64,000 nt of DNA from Corynebacterium sp. NML98-0116. GTDB taxonomy: Bacteria; Actinomycetota; Actinomycetes; Mycobacteriales; Mycobacteriaceae. The notes beneath the pieces were generated by a model, which was given only the letters and a program-made list of their open reading frames with translations, ran no database searches and was not told where the DNA came from. The position numbers and the translations under genes were made by a program. Of the stretch, positions 46,031 through 55,880 are shown piece after piece. The stretch is taken from the NCBI RefSeq assembly GCF_001767255.1, contig NZ_CP017639.1:580875-644874 (forward strand), given 5' to 3'. The first letter of the stretch is position 1, and every line of letters begins with the position of its first letter.

Positions 46031-47472
46031 CGGCGCACCTCGTTCAGTGGCAGGGAATCGGTGACCACGTTCGGGTCAAGCCCGTGCACGCCCGGCGCGT
46101 AGAGCACGATGTTCGGCGCGTTGACCAGGGTGAGCGCCCCGGCGTCGGCCATGATGGTGTCCACCGCGGCCCGCAGGTCGCCCTGCGCCATGAGCTCGCG
46201 GGCGTGCGCGGAGTCGTAGCCGAAGTAGTAGTCCGGGTTGCCGAACATGTGCACCATGTCGCGCGGCTCCACGTGCGAAATAATCGACGCCTGATAGTCG
46301 TGCTGCTTGTGCACCTTGTTCAGCCACACCGCCGGGAACTCGACGGTGTGCAGCGTGACGCGGAAGCCGACGCTGCGAAGCTGGGAGTAGATGAGCTCGC
46401 TGGCGGTCTGCGCGTACGGCAGGCTGGGCACCTCGATGGTGACCTCAGGGGTGCGTCCGGCGAGCAATTCGCGTGCCTTGTCCGGGTCGAAGGGGTAGTA
46501 GTTGGTGCCGGTAAACCACGGGTCGGTCGGTGGGACGGGCGCGCCGCCAGTGTCGGTGGCGAGCCCGTTGTAGACCACCGCGTTGAGCGCGTCACGGTCG
46601 ATGGCGTAGGCGGCGGCCTGCCGCACGGTGACGTCGTCGAAGGGTGCGGCCTTGTTGTTCATGCTGAAGACCACCTCGCCGTTGGTGGTACCGACGGCGG
46701 TGGTGATGTCTTCAGGCAAAGCGTCGAGTAGCTGCGGCGCCTGCATCGCCCACACGACGTCCACATCGCCGACGCGCAGCGCGTTCACCGCAGCGATGGC
46801 GTCGCCGAAGTAGCGGATCATGGCCCCGCTTTGCGGCTTTGTGCCCCAGTAATCGGGCCGCGGGTCGAAGGCAATCGAGTGGCCGGGCTCAAACGAGCGC
46901 AGCGTGTACGGCCCGGTGCCCAACGGGTTTCGAGCGAGCCTTCCCACGGAGTCGGGCGTCATCATCGCACCCGTCATCGTTCCCATGGACCACAGCCACT
47001 GCTCGCTCGGTGCCTTCAGCGTTACCTCGAGCGTGCGCGGGTCCACCGCGCGCGCGGATGCGACCGGGTCCATGTTCTCCTTGATGCCGTTGACCCAGGA
47101 GTCCTTCACATAGTTGATGGAGAAGACGGCGTCGCTGGCGTCGAAGGGGGAGCCGTCGGAAAAGGTCACGCCCTCGCGCAGGTCGAAGGTGTAGACGGTG
47201 CCGTCGTCGCTTACACGCCACGAGGTCGCCAACCACGGCTGCGGTTCGCCGTTGGCGTCGATACGCACGAGCGTCTCGTAGATGTTGCCCATCAGCGCCT
47301 GGGGTGCCGCGGCACCACCGATGGAGGTGAAGTCGAGGCCCGCAGGGGGCCCTTGCGTTGCGACGACCACATCCTTCCTGGGCGTCGCGGGACCACATGC
47401 AGCGAGGCTCAGTCCGAGCGTGGCGCCGAGCGCGGACGCCACCAGCCCGCGCGACAGGGTGCTGAAATGCAT
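46027..47472 (-). CDS. Peptide/opine/nickel-type ABC substrate-binding lipoprotein
   Basis: The 481-residue family-5 solute-binding protein has a lipobox LAAC at about residues 23-26 and the standard opening GPPAGLDFTSIGG. Motifs such as LATSWRVSDDGTVYTFDLREGVTFSDGSP are typical of the family. It captures a peptide or related ligand outside the membrane; the ligand cannot be read from sequence. It is the first gene of the four-gene importer operon. Confidence 0.92.
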   Translation of the reverse strand: MHFSTLSRGLVASALGATLGLSLAACGPATPRKDVVVATQGPPAGLDFTSIGGAAAPQALMGNIYETLVRIDANGEPQPWLATSWRVSDDGTVYTFDLREGVTFSDGSPFDASDAVFSINYVKDSWVNGIKENMDPVASARAVDPRTLEVTLKAPSEQWLWSMGTMTGAMMTPDSVGRLARNPLGTGPYTLRSFEPGHSIAFDPRPDYWGTKPQSGAMIRYFGDAIAAVNALRVGDVDVVWAMQAPQLLDALPEDITTAVGTTNGEVVFSMNNKAAPFDDVTVRQAAAYAIDRDALNAVVYNGLATDTGGAPVPPTDPWFTGTNYYPFDPDKARELLAGRTPEVTIEVPSLPYAQTASELIYSQLRSVGFRVTLHTVEFPAVWLNKVHKQHDYQASIISHVEPRDMVHMFGNPDYYFGYDSAHARELMAQGDLRAAVDTIMADAGALTLVNAPNIVLYAPGVHGLDPNVVTDSLPLNEVRR

Positions 47473-47480
47473 GAGTGTAG

Positions 47481-47486
47481 AGTCTA
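47481..47486 (-). promoter_or_regulatory. Leaderless -10 element of the ABC binding-protein gene, overlapping the upstream stop codon
   Basis: Minus-strand TAGACT, eight bases, ATG at 47472. Its first three bases are the TAG stop of the oxidoreductase gene. Confidence 0.5.
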
Positions 47487-48470
47487 GCGGTCCCAGACTC
47501 CTGCGAGAATTTCCATCGAACGCAGCGCCTCTTCATGCGTTGGGGCCTGCAGCGAAATCATCAACTCGTCCGCGTGCGCGGTGGCGGCGAAGTCGGTGAG
47601 GTAGTCGCGGACCTGATCACCGGTACCGGCCGCGGTGTAGCGCAGCATGCCAATAATCTGTTGGCCCTGTGGGGAGCGCACAACCTCGTCGAGCTGCTCG
47701 TCGTTGAGCATGGTGCCGCGGCGGCCGATCATGGCGCGCACCCGGTTGCGGTGCACCAGGTGGGTCTGGCGCTCGGCGTCCTCGGCGGTGTCCGCGGCGG
47801 TGACGTTTACGGCCGCGATGCAGTAGGGCTCCGGGTAGCGCTCGGACGGCTCGTAGTTCTCCTTGTAATACACCGTGGCCTGCTCCAGCATGTTGGGTGC
47901 GAAGTGGGAGGCAAACGAGTACGGAAGGCCGAGCTTCGCTGCGAGCGACGCCCCGAACATGGAGGAGCCGAGGATATACAGCGGCACGTTGGTGCCTGCG
48001 CCCGGCACGGCGGTCACCCCGGCCAGCGGGGAGTTGTCGCTCAACCACGCCTGTAGCTCGAGCACGTCTTCCGGGAAGTGCTCGGCCGCCCGCGGGTCGC
48101 GCCGCAGCGCCCGGCCGAGCGTTTGCTGGTCGGTGCCCGGGGCGCGGCCAAGCCCGAGATCAATACGGTTCGGGTAGAGCTCCTCGAGCATCCCGAACTG
48201 CTCCGCAACCACGTACGGCGAGTGGTTCGGCAGCATCACGCCACCCGCGCCGAGCCGAATGCGCTCGGTTTTCGCCCCGATGTGGGCAATGAGCACCGCG
48301 GGCACCGAGGAGACAATGCTGTGCATGTTGTGGTGCTCGGAGTACCAAATACGCGAATACTCCAGCGATTCCGCCTTCTGCGCGAATGCAACGGAACGCT
48401 GCATTGCGTCGGCAACGGACTCGCCGGAGTATCTGGTGCAAAAATCAATCAGTGAGAGTGGGGTAGACAT
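47484..48470 (-). CDS. LLM-class flavin-dependent oxidoreductase (luciferase-like)
   Basis: The 328-residue TIM-barrel flavoprotein of the bacterial-luciferase family has WYSEHHNMHSIVSS and LGLGRAPGTDQQT, both typical of the MsnO8-type group. It probably uses FMNH2 from a separate reductase to oxidise an organic substrate; the substrate is unknown. It is the counterpart of the alkanal-monooxygenase-like gene next to brnQ in C. glutamicum. It begins 9 bp after brnQ ends. Confidence 0.88.
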   Translation of the reverse strand: MSTPLSLIDFCTRYSGESVADAMQRSVAFAQKAESLEYSRIWYSEHHNMHSIVSSVPAVLIAHIGAKTERIRLGAGGVMLPNHSPYVVAEQFGMLEELYPNRIDLGLGRAPGTDQQTLGRALRRDPRAAEHFPEDVLELQAWLSDNSPLAGVTAVPGAGTNVPLYILGSSMFGASLAAKLGLPYSFASHFAPNMLEQATVYYKENYEPSERYPEPYCIAAVNVTAADTAEDAERQTHLVHRNRVRAMIGRRGTMLNDEQLDEVVRSPQGQQIIGMLRYTAAGTGDQVRDYLTDFAATAHADELMISLQAPTHEEALRSMEILAGVWDR

Positions 48471-48476
48471 GGCCCC

Positions 48477-48482
48477 ACACTA
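48477..48482 (-). promoter_or_regulatory. Leaderless -10 element of the oxidoreductase gene, overlapping the brnQ stop
   Basis: Minus-strand TAGTGT ends exactly six bases before the ATG at 48470, and its first three bases are the TAG stop of brnQ. Confidence 0.55.
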
Positions 48483-49844
48483 CGCGTTGACGTCCTCCGC
48501 GTGTTGCTTCGGGCGGGCCAGGTCCACGACCAGGCCAATTACGAACGCGACGGCCACCGGCAGGACCCAGCCGAGGCCCGCGGAGTCGAGCGGAGCCCAC
48601 GCCACCAGCGGACGCAAGGCGTCGGCGCCCCAGTCCAGGGAAATGAAGGTCTCGATTGCGGACCAGACCACAGCAACCCAGATCGGCAGGAAGAACGCCC
48701 AGCGGAAGGTCAGGCGGCGCTTGAACGCTGGCTCGACAAGGGTGACGAAGATCAAGGCAATGGCCGGCGGGTACAGGAAGCCGATGACCGGTGCGGCAAT
48801 CGTCATCACGAAGTCCAGGCCCTGGGTCGCGATGACCATCGAGGCGATGGTGAAGATGACCGCCCACGTGCGGTAGGCGCCGCCAAACTCGGTGGAGAAG
48901 TACTCTGCGGTCGCGGTGATCAGGCCGACCGCGGTGGTCAGGCAGGCCAGCAGCACGATCAGTGAGAAGATGACCTGGCCCGCCTGGCCCATCGTCAGGT
49001 TGGAGGCTTCAGCCAGCAGGCCTGCGCCGTTATCGAACTGGTCGGAGTCCGGCATCACGCGACCGATCATGCCCAGCCCGACGTAGATGAGTGCCAGCAG
49101 CGCGCCCGCACCGACGCCAGCTGCGATGGTGCCGTTGACCAGCTTCTTGCCCTCAGGGAAGCCCTTCGAACGCAGCGTGGAAATCACAACAATGGAGAAG
49201 GCCAGCGCGGCGATGGAGTCCATCGTCAGGTAGCCCTCCAGCAGGCCGGTCGGGTACGGGCCGGACTGGTAGTGCTCCGAAGGGGCGGAAGGCTCTACGT
49301 CCCAGCGGAACAGCGAAACGGCGATCATCACGACCAGCAGGATGACCAGCGCCGGAGTGAGGAACTTACCGAGCTTTTCCATGATGGTGTTCGGGTTCCA
49401 GCTCAGCGCCAGGGCAATGCCGAAGAAGATGACGTTGAACACGCCCGAGGCGAACAGGCCGGACACACCGAACAGCGGGGTGATGGCCGTTTCCATCGAC
49501 ACCGCGCCGGTACGTGGCAGCGCGTAGAACGCGCCGATGGACAGGTAGGCGAGCACCGGGAAAACGACACCGAAGATGCTGCCTGCACGCTGCGCGAGGT
49601 CGCGCACGTTCGTGCCGGACAGCGCAATCGCGATGACCGCCAGCACCGGCAGCAGCGCGCCAGTGCTGAGGAAGCCGAGGATGGCAGGCCAGAAGTTATC
49701 GCCTGCCTGGACGGCCAGGATTGGTGGGAAAATCAGGTTGCCGGCACCGAAGAACATGGAAAACAGTGCCAGCGCGGTGACGACGACCGCCTGGGTGGAG
49801 TTCCCCTGTTTCGTGCCCGTTTGAGCGTTCTGTGTGTGGTCCAT
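48480..49844 (-). CDS. brnQ: Branched-chain amino acid transporter BrnQ
   Basis: BrnQ imports isoleucine, leucine and valine with sodium. The 454-residue protein has 12 helices and the family opening LALFSMFFGAGNLIFPP. The ATG at 49844 (MDHTQNAQ) is favoured over an upstream in-frame extension because TACTGT sits six bases before it. In C. glutamicum brnQ lies directly after aecD; here treS and mak lie between them. Confidence 0.93.
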   Translation of the reverse strand: MDHTQNAQTGTKQGNSTQAVVVTALALFSMFFGAGNLIFPPILAVQAGDNFWPAILGFLSTGALLPVLAVIAIALSGTNVRDLAQRAGSIFGVVFPVLAYLSIGAFYALPRTGAVSMETAITPLFGVSGLFASGVFNVIFFGIALALSWNPNTIMEKLGKFLTPALVILLVVMIAVSLFRWDVEPSAPSEHYQSGPYPTGLLEGYLTMDSIAALAFSIVVISTLRSKGFPEGKKLVNGTIAAGVGAGALLALIYVGLGMIGRVMPDSDQFDNGAGLLAEASNLTMGQAGQVIFSLIVLLACLTTAVGLITATAEYFSTEFGGAYRTWAVIFTIASMVIATQGLDFVMTIAAPVIGFLYPPAIALIFVTLVEPAFKRRLTFRWAFFLPIWVAVVWSAIETFISLDWGADALRPLVAWAPLDSAGLGWVLPVAVAFVIGLVVDLARPKQHAEDVNA

Positions 49845-49850
49845 TGCCAC

Positions 49851-49856
49851 ACAGTA
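49851..49856 (-). promoter_or_regulatory. Leaderless -10 element of brnQ
   Basis: Minus-strand TACTGT ends six bases before the ATG at 49844, the canonical distance for transcription starting on the A. Confidence 0.55.
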
Positions 49857-49903
49857 CAACACACAGCGAAAAAATGGGAAATCTTTTCCATTCTGTGAGA
49901 CGT

Positions 49904-51034
49904 TTATACGAGTGTTTCGATCGCCCTCAACGGAATCTCCACCCAATCTGGGCGGTTGTTCGCCTCGTACACCACCTCGTACGCAGCCTTATCCACCACG
50001 TACGCTGCAAGAACCGGGTCCTCGCTCGCGGGGGCAGTGCCGTAACCCTCCAACAGCTTTTCGACGTGCTCCCGCTCCCAGGCAGCGTCAAACCCGCCCA
50101 CAGCCGCGGCGTACCCGTAGGAGCGGATCATCCCAGCTACGTCCCGCAGCGGGTGATCCGGCAGACGGCGCTCCTGCAGCGGACGGGCTGGCTCGCCCTC
50201 GAAGTCGATGAGGAACCACTGGGAATCCGTCTTCAGCGTCTGTCCAAGGTGGAGGTCGCCGTGGACGCGCTGCGTGGTCAGGGGTGTCGTGGCGGTGGCG
50301 GCGGAGCTGGCGTCGAGAAGCGAGTAGAGCTTCAGGATGCGCTCGCGGTACTGCTCGAGCACCGGCGCGCGTTGGATGTAGGAGTCGAGGTGCCGTGTCA
50401 GTCGCGTGCACAGCGCCGACGGGCTGGCGGTCTCGGTGGGGAAGGCCTCGGCGAGCGCGGTGTGTACCTGGCGGATCGCCGTGCCGAGCGCCTCGGTGTC
50501 GCTGGTGTCGAGCGTGCCGCCTGTGGCGAGCACGAAGCCGTCGGTGCCGCCCACAATGCAGTCCTGCTGCATCGCAAGGGTCTGGCCGTCGCGGGTGGCG
50601 TAGCCGCGCACCGCGGCGACCGCTGGGCAGTCCGCGATCTGGCTCAGCAGCTCCACGTCCGGGTTCAGCCCGTCCTCGAGGCGGCGGAACACCTTGACGA
50701 TGTGCTGGCCGACCACCAGTGAAGTGTTGGACTGCTCGGCCCCGAGCGGGCGCGCGCCGACGGAGTCGATGGTGCCCTCCACCGCGCCAAACGTTGCGAC
50801 GTTGGCCAGGTAGGCCTCGGCGCCTTCGGGGGTGTGCAGGACGTCGTGGGTGCCGGTGGCGTCGACAAACACTTGGTAGTGGTCGACCGTGCCGCCGTGG
50901 TGCACCGCGAGGATCTGCCAGGTGAAACGCTCACCGGTGGTTGGGGAGGTGACATCTTCCGCGGCGACGACGTCGATGGCGTCGACTGGCTCGGACTTCG
51001 CGCCGTAGAAGCGCTGCGCAGCAATATCAATCAT
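49904..51034 (-). CDS. mak: Maltokinase
   Basis: Mak phosphorylates maltose to maltose-1-phosphate with ATP, the substrate of GlgE for alpha-glucan synthesis. The 376-residue protein has the N-terminal cap and the aminoglycoside-phosphotransferase-like core with HGDLHLGQ and the metal-binding IDFEGEPARPLQERR. It follows treS by 10 nt. TreS makes maltose from trehalose, so the two act in sequence. An earlier in-frame start would overlap treS. Confidence 0.92.
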   Translation of the reverse strand: MIDIAAQRFYGAKSEPVDAIDVVAAEDVTSPTTGERFTWQILAVHHGGTVDHYQVFVDATGTHDVLHTPEGAEAYLANVATFGAVEGTIDSVGARPLGAEQSNTSLVVGQHIVKVFRRLEDGLNPDVELLSQIADCPAVAAVRGYATRDGQTLAMQQDCIVGGTDGFVLATGGTLDTSDTEALGTAIRQVHTALAEAFPTETASPSALCTRLTRHLDSYIQRAPVLEQYRERILKLYSLLDASSAATATTPLTTQRVHGDLHLGQTLKTDSQWFLIDFEGEPARPLQERRLPDHPLRDVAGMIRSYGYAAAVGGFDAAWEREHVEKLLEGYGTAPASEDPVLAAYVVDKAAYEVVYEANNRPDWVEIPLRAIETLV

Positions 51035-51044
51035 GTGACCAATG

Positions 51045-52754
51045 TTAGGAGATATCGAACCAGAAGAAGCCATGAGGCGCGAGTGTGCTCAGCCACGGCA
51101 GCTCACCGATGGCCGGGAACTCCTCACCGCCGGTCAGTTCACGGGGCACCACGCCGTTGTAGTGCGACAGGTCCATCTCGACGGCCTGCGGGCGCGAAGA
51201 CATGTTGTGCACGCACAGGATTCGCTCGCCCTCATACTCGCGGATAAACGCTAACACCTGCGGGTTTGCGTGATCCACCTCGATGTAGGAGCCTCGGCCG
51301 AACGCGCGGTACTGCTTGCGGATCATGATCATCTGGCGCACCCACTGCAGCAGCGAGTTCTCCAGCTTCATCTGGGATTCCACGTTGACAATGTCGTAGC
51401 CGTACTGGTCGTTGCGCACCGGCGGCAGGTAGAGCCGCTCCGGATCCGCCTTGGAAAAGCCACCGTTGCGGTCGTTCGACCACTGCATCGGGGTGCGCAC
51501 ACCGTCGCGGTCAGGCAGCCAGATGTTGTCGCCCATCCCGATCTCGTCGCCGTAGTACAAAAACGGCGAACCGGGCAGGGATAGCAGCAGCGCGTGCGCC
51601 AGCTGCAGGCGCCCGCGGTGCCCACCCAGCAGCGGGGCAAGGCGCCTGCGGATGCCCACGTTGGCGCGCATCCGCGGCTCGAACGCGTAGTTCTGGTACA
51701 TGAACTCGCGCTCCTGGTCCGTCACCATCTCGAGCGTGAGCTCGTCGTGGTTGCGTAAGAACATACCCCACTGCGCGGATTCGGGAATCGGCGGCGTCTC
51801 GCGCAGGATATCGACGATCGGCTGCGCCAGCTCCTGGCGGATCCCCATGAAGATGCGCGGCATGACCGGGAAGTGGAACGCCATCTGGCACTCGTCACCC
51901 TCGCCCTCACCGAAGTAGGCGACGACCTCCTCCGGGAGCTGGTTCGCCTCCGCGAGCAGGAAGCGGCCCGGGTACTCCTCGTCGAACAACGCGCGGACCT
52001 TCTTAATGAACTCATGCGTCTCCGGCAGGTTCTCCGAGGAGGTGCCCTCGCGCTCGAAGAGGTACGGGATGGCATCGAGGCGGATGCCGTCCATCCCCAG
52101 ATCCAGCCAGAAGCGGATGACGTCCAAAATCTCCTGCTGGACCGCCGGGTTGTCGTAGTTCAGGTCAGGCTGGTGGGAGAAGAAGCGGTGCCAGAAGTAC
52201 TGCTTGCGCACCGGGTCGAACGTCCAGTTGGACTCCTCGGTGTCGATGAAGATGATGCGGGTGCCAGCGTACTTCTCCGGGTCATCCGACCACACGTAGT
52301 AGTCCCCGTAGGGGCCGGACGGGTCGCGGCGGGACTCCTGGAACCAGGGGTGCTGGTCGGAGGTGTGGTTGATCGGAAAGTCTGTGATGATGCGGATCCC
52401 GCGACGGTGGGCGGCGTCGATAAGGGAGACGAAGTCTTCCACCGTGCCGAACTCCGGCAGCACCTTGCGGAAATCCCGGATGTCGTAGCCGCCGTCCTTC
52501 AACGGCGAATCGTAGAACGGTGGGATCCAGAGGCAGTCGACGCCGAGCCACTGCAGGTAGTCCAGCTTGGACTCCAGGCCCTGGAGGGTGCCGGAGCCGG
52601 TGCCGTTCGGGTCGAAGAAAGCGCGGACCAGCACCTCGTAAAACACTGCGTCCTTGTACCACTCCGGGTCAGGGCGCTCCCACGGCTCGGCGGCCGGGGT
52701 GGGTGTGGAGAAGTCGGTGGCCTGCGGGGTAGGAAGTTTGTCGTTTTCGTTCAT
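51045..52754 (-). CDS. treS: Trehalose synthase (maltose alpha-D-glucosyltransferase)
   Basis: TreS interconverts maltose and trehalose by isomerising the glycosidic bond. The 569-residue GH13 enzyme has DGIRLDA (nucleophile Asp), LLAEANQLPEE (acid/base Glu) and LRNHDELTLEM (third acidic residue). The N-terminal WYKDAVFYEVLVRAF is family-specific. It is somewhat shorter than mycobacterial TreS. It may use GAGGAAG as ribosome site or start leaderless from TACTGT (52768-52763, minus strand). Confidence 0.95.
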   Translation of the reverse strand: MNENDKLPTPQATDFSTPTPAAEPWERPDPEWYKDAVFYEVLVRAFFDPNGTGSGTLQGLESKLDYLQWLGVDCLWIPPFYDSPLKDGGYDIRDFRKVLPEFGTVEDFVSLIDAAHRRGIRIITDFPINHTSDQHPWFQESRRDPSGPYGDYYVWSDDPEKYAGTRIIFIDTEESNWTFDPVRKQYFWHRFFSHQPDLNYDNPAVQQEILDVIRFWLDLGMDGIRLDAIPYLFEREGTSSENLPETHEFIKKVRALFDEEYPGRFLLAEANQLPEEVVAYFGEGEGDECQMAFHFPVMPRIFMGIRQELAQPIVDILRETPPIPESAQWGMFLRNHDELTLEMVTDQEREFMYQNYAFEPRMRANVGIRRRLAPLLGGHRGRLQLAHALLLSLPGSPFLYYGDEIGMGDNIWLPDRDGVRTPMQWSNDRNGGFSKADPERLYLPPVRNDQYGYDIVNVESQMKLENSLLQWVRQMIMIRKQYRAFGRGSYIEVDHANPQVLAFIREYEGERILCVHNMSSRPQAVEMDLSHYNGVVPRELTGGEEFPAIGELPWLSTLAPHGFFWFDIS

Positions 52755-52760
52755 GCTTCC

Positions 52761-53882
52761 TCACAGTAGCTTGATTGCCTCAGCCATGCGCTGGACGGCT
52801 TCCTGCAGGATCTCGGGCGAGGTGGCGAAGTTGAGGCGCGCCTTGTGCGCGCCGCCGGGCCCGAAGCTGGTGCCCTCGTTGAGCGCCACGCCCGCGTGTT
52901 CCAAGAGCCATTCGGCCGGGGTCTCGGTGGTGAGCTTCGTGCCGGAAAAGTCCACCAACAGCAGGTAGGTCGCCTCCGGGACGGGGAAGGTGATGCCGGG
53001 GATCTGCTTCGGCAGCTCCTCGACGAGCCAGTCGCGGTTCGCCCGCAGCTGCTCTACCTGCTGGTCTAGGTACTCGGTGCCCTGCCCGTAGCAGGCCTCC
53101 GCAGCCACGATGCCCAGCGTGCCCGTGCCCTCCTTCGTGATGTCGGACAGCGCGTTCCAGGTGGCCACGTCCTCATCGTTGGAGAAGAGTATCTGCGCGC
53201 ACTTCAGGCCTGCCACGTTCCAGGCCTTCGACGTCGCCGTAATCGTGATGCACACGTCCGGGTTATGCTCGGCGGCGCACACGTGGCTGCCCTCGTAGAC
53301 GATCGGGGCGTGGATCTCGTCAACGATGACGCGGCCCCCGTAGCGGCGCGCGATGTCGCAGATCGCGTCGAGCTCTTCGCGGCTGAAGATGTAGCCCCAC
53401 GGGTTCATCGGGTTGGTCACGATAATGGAACCGGCACCGTTGCGAAACGCCTCCTCGACCTCTGCCAGGTCCAGGCCGCCCTCGCTGCCGACGTCCACGC
53501 GATTGCGCCCCGCGGTTGAGGCGATCTCGAGGAAGGGGAAGTACGCCGGCACGGGCACGATGACGTCGCCTTCGGTGAAGTGCTCGATGGCCAGCAACAC
53601 GCCGCGCACCACGTCGGGGACAGTAAAGATGCGTGCAGGGTCCGGGCGCCAGCCGTAGCGCTGGACGTAAAACTCGGAGACGTTCTTTGCCAGGCACTGC
53701 GCGCGAGGTGCGGGCGTGTAGCCGAGGCATTCGCGCTCTACGGCGTCGAGCACCGCAGCTTTGACAGGCGGGGCGGTGGGGAAGTCGCTTTCGGCGATAA
53801 ACAGCGGCAGCACGTGCTCGTCGTGCACGGTCCACTTGCGGGTACGGCGGTCGCGGAGGGTGGAAAGGTCTGGGAACTTCAT
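52761..53882 (-). CDS. aecD: Cystathionine beta-lyase / C-S lyase (MalY/PatB type)
   Basis: AecD is a PLP-dependent lyase that cleaves cystathionine to homocysteine, pyruvate and ammonia, and also S-(2-aminoethyl)-cysteine. The 373-residue fold-type I protein has the PLP lysine K219 in TSKAWNVAG, and blocks [12 protein letters not shown] and DEIHAPIVY. Product length is close to the C. glutamicum enzyme. Its position close to brnQ also fits. Minus-strand TACAGT (53896-53891) lies eight bases before the ATG. Confidence 0.9.
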   Translation of the reverse strand: MKFPDLSTLRDRRTRKWTVHDEHVLPLFIAESDFPTAPPVKAAVLDAVERECLGYTPAPRAQCLAKNVSEFYVQRYGWRPDPARIFTVPDVVRGVLLAIEHFTEGDVIVPVPAYFPFLEIASTAGRNRVDVGSEGGLDLAEVEEAFRNGAGSIIVTNPMNPWGYIFSREELDAICDIARRYGGRVIVDEIHAPIVYEGSHVCAAEHNPDVCITITATSKAWNVAGLKCAQILFSNDEDVATWNALSDITKEGTGTLGIVAAEACYGQGTEYLDQQVEQLRANRDWLVEELPKQIPGITFPVPEATYLLLVDFSGTKLTTETPAEWLLEHAGVALNEGTSFGPGGAHKARLNFATSPEILQEAVQRMAEAIKLL

Positions 53883-53890
53883 GTCCCACG

Positions 53891-53896
53891 ACTGTA
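53891..53896 (-). promoter_or_regulatory. Leaderless -10 element of aecD
   Basis: Minus-strand TACAGT is followed by eight bases and the ATG at 53882. Confidence 0.5.
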
Positions 53897-53934
53897 GTCA
53901 GGCCACCCTCACACGCCACAGGCCCGCGAGGTTG

Positions 53935-55797
53935 CTACTCCTCGTCGCTGTCGTCGGTGTGGAAGCCGAAGGCCTGTAACCTGGCACGATCCGCCGCCGA
54001 GGAGGACGCGGTGAGCCGCAGTAGCTCTGAATAAATACCGCCGGAGACCGCAAGCTCCGCAGGGGTGCCAATTTCGTCGATGCGGCCGTCGCGCAGGGTG
54101 ATAATGGTATCGACCTCCGCGATGGTGGATAGTCGGTGCGCGATCATGATGGTGGTGCGGTCCTCCATCAGCGCGTCGAGTCCTGCCTGCACGGCGCGCT
54201 CCGCCTTGGTGTCGAGGGCGGAGGTTGCTTCGTCGAGAATCAAGATCGGCGCGTCCTTCAACATCGCGCGCGCGACCGCGACGCGCTGGCGCTGCCCGCC
54301 GGACAGGCGCAGGCCGCGCTCGCCGATGACGGTGTCATAGCCTTCGGTGAACTTCATGATGAAGTCGTGCGCGTTGGCGCGCTTAGCCACCGCGACCACC
54401 TCGTCCATCGTCGCGTCTGGCTTGCCGTAGGCGATGTTCTCAAACACCGTGCCCGAGAACAGCGCCGCCTCCTGGAACACCACGCCCGTGGTCGCGCGCA
54501 GCTTTTCGACGCCCAGCTCCGCCAGATCCTGCCCGCACACCTTCAGGGTGCCTTCCTGGATGGGGTAGAGGCCCAGCAGCAGGTTCACGATGGTGGACTT
54601 GCCACCGCCGGACTCTCCGACCAGGGCGACCTTCTCCCCAGCGTGGGCGCGAAAGCTCATGTCGTGGATGACGGGCTCGCCAGGCTCGTACTCGAAGGTG
54701 ACCGAGTCGAACTCCACGACGGGTTCCTGGACCGGCAGCGGGCGGTGCTCTTGAACGGTGAGTTCCGGCACGCCTGAGGTTTGGGTCGCCGCAACGAGTT
54801 CGCGGTTCGCGGTTGGCTCTACCATCTCGTCCATGACATGGAAGTAGTCGCGGGAACCTGCGACGGCTCGCTGGGCGCTGTCGACGATCCAGCTCAGCAT
54901 CATGACCGGCTGGCGGGCCATCGTGACTAGCTGAATGAGCATGACCATGTCACCGATACTGAAGTGGCCCTGAATGGTGCGCACGAACAGGATCATGTAG
55001 ATGCCCATGAAAATCAGCGACATCGCCAGCCCGCGCAGGGCGTCCATGGAGTGCCACCAGCGCGACTGCGGGCGGGTGATGCTCACCGTGTTGTTGTAGT
55101 GGTTGCCGAACTTGTCCAGCTCGCGGACCTCCGCCACGTATGACTTGGTCACCTTGACCTGGCCGACGACCTCCGCGAAGCGCCCGTTCGCTTCGTCGAT
55201 CTGCGCGTTCTTCTCCGCCTCCCACTTCTGCCACCGCTTCGAGGTCAGCGCCGTCAGCCACGTGTAGATGGGGAAGAGCGCCAGCAGCAGCAGGGTCAGC
55301 GGCCAGTAATAAAAGGAGGTGATGATGAGGATGGCGATGATCTGGATGATCATCGGCAAGAAGTTGTTGGAGAAAGACTGGATGAACTGTGTCACCGAGG
55401 CAATCGAACGATCCAGCCTGGCAATGATGGTGCCGGTGACCTGGGTGTCGAAGTAGCGCTGCGGCAGCGAAAGCAGTTTGGCGAAGTAGCGGGTGGACAG
55501 GATCTGCCGGATCCTCGCCGCCATGACGTCGCCGAGGTAGCCGGAGACATTTTTCGCCAGCCCGCTGAGCGAGGTCGCAATAAACAGCGCGAACGCGAGC
55601 CACAGCACGGTGCGCACTGGGTCGGCGGGCGCGTTGTCGGAGTTATTGATGGCGTCGACAATTGTGTCGGTTGCCTCGCGGACGATAAATGGCGAAATGA
55701 GCCCGAGGCCTGCCACAACCGTCGAGATCACAACGATGGCGAGGTAGAACGGCCACAGGGCGGAAGCGCTTTGTAAAACACGGGTGAGAGATTGCAT
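53935..55797 (-). CDS. ABC exporter, fused permease-ATPase
   Basis: The 620-residue half-transporter has a six-helix exporter domain (about 20-320) and an ATPase domain with Walker A GESGGGKS (about 390-397), signature LSGGQRQRV and Walker B LILDEA. It most likely works as a homodimer exporting lipids, drugs or peptides; the cargo is unknown. The ATG at 55797 (MQSLTRV) is preferred: TACGCT lies nine bases upstream on the minus strand, and the upstream in-frame codons overlap the divergent promoter region. Confidence 0.9.
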   Translation of the reverse strand: MQSLTRVLQSASALWPFYLAIVVISTVVAGLGLISPFIVREATDTIVDAINNSDNAPADPVRTVLWLAFALFIATSLSGLAKNVSGYLGDVMAARIRQILSTRYFAKLLSLPQRYFDTQVTGTIIARLDRSIASVTQFIQSFSNNFLPMIIQIIAILIITSFYYWPLTLLLLALFPIYTWLTALTSKRWQKWEAEKNAQIDEANGRFAEVVGQVKVTKSYVAEVRELDKFGNHYNNTVSITRPQSRWWHSMDALRGLAMSLIFMGIYMILFVRTIQGHFSIGDMVMLIQLVTMARQPVMMLSWIVDSAQRAVAGSRDYFHVMDEMVEPTANRELVAATQTSGVPELTVQEHRPLPVQEPVVEFDSVTFEYEPGEPVIHDMSFRAHAGEKVALVGESGGGKSTIVNLLLGLYPIQEGTLKVCGQDLAELGVEKLRATTGVVFQEAALFSGTVFENIAYGKPDATMDEVVAVAKRANAHDFIMKFTEGYDTVIGERGLRLSGGQRQRVAVARAMLKDAPILILDEATSALDTKAERAVQAGLDALMEDRTTIMIAHRLSTIAEVDTIITLRDGRIDEIGTPAELAVSGGIYSELLRLTASSSAADRARLQAFGFHTDDSDEE

Positions 55798-55880
55798 AGG
55801 TGGCCCAGCGTAGCGCGGCCGGGTGAAACTCGTACAATAGTGACCAATTGTTTTCGCTTGAACCATATGAAAGGGCACCG

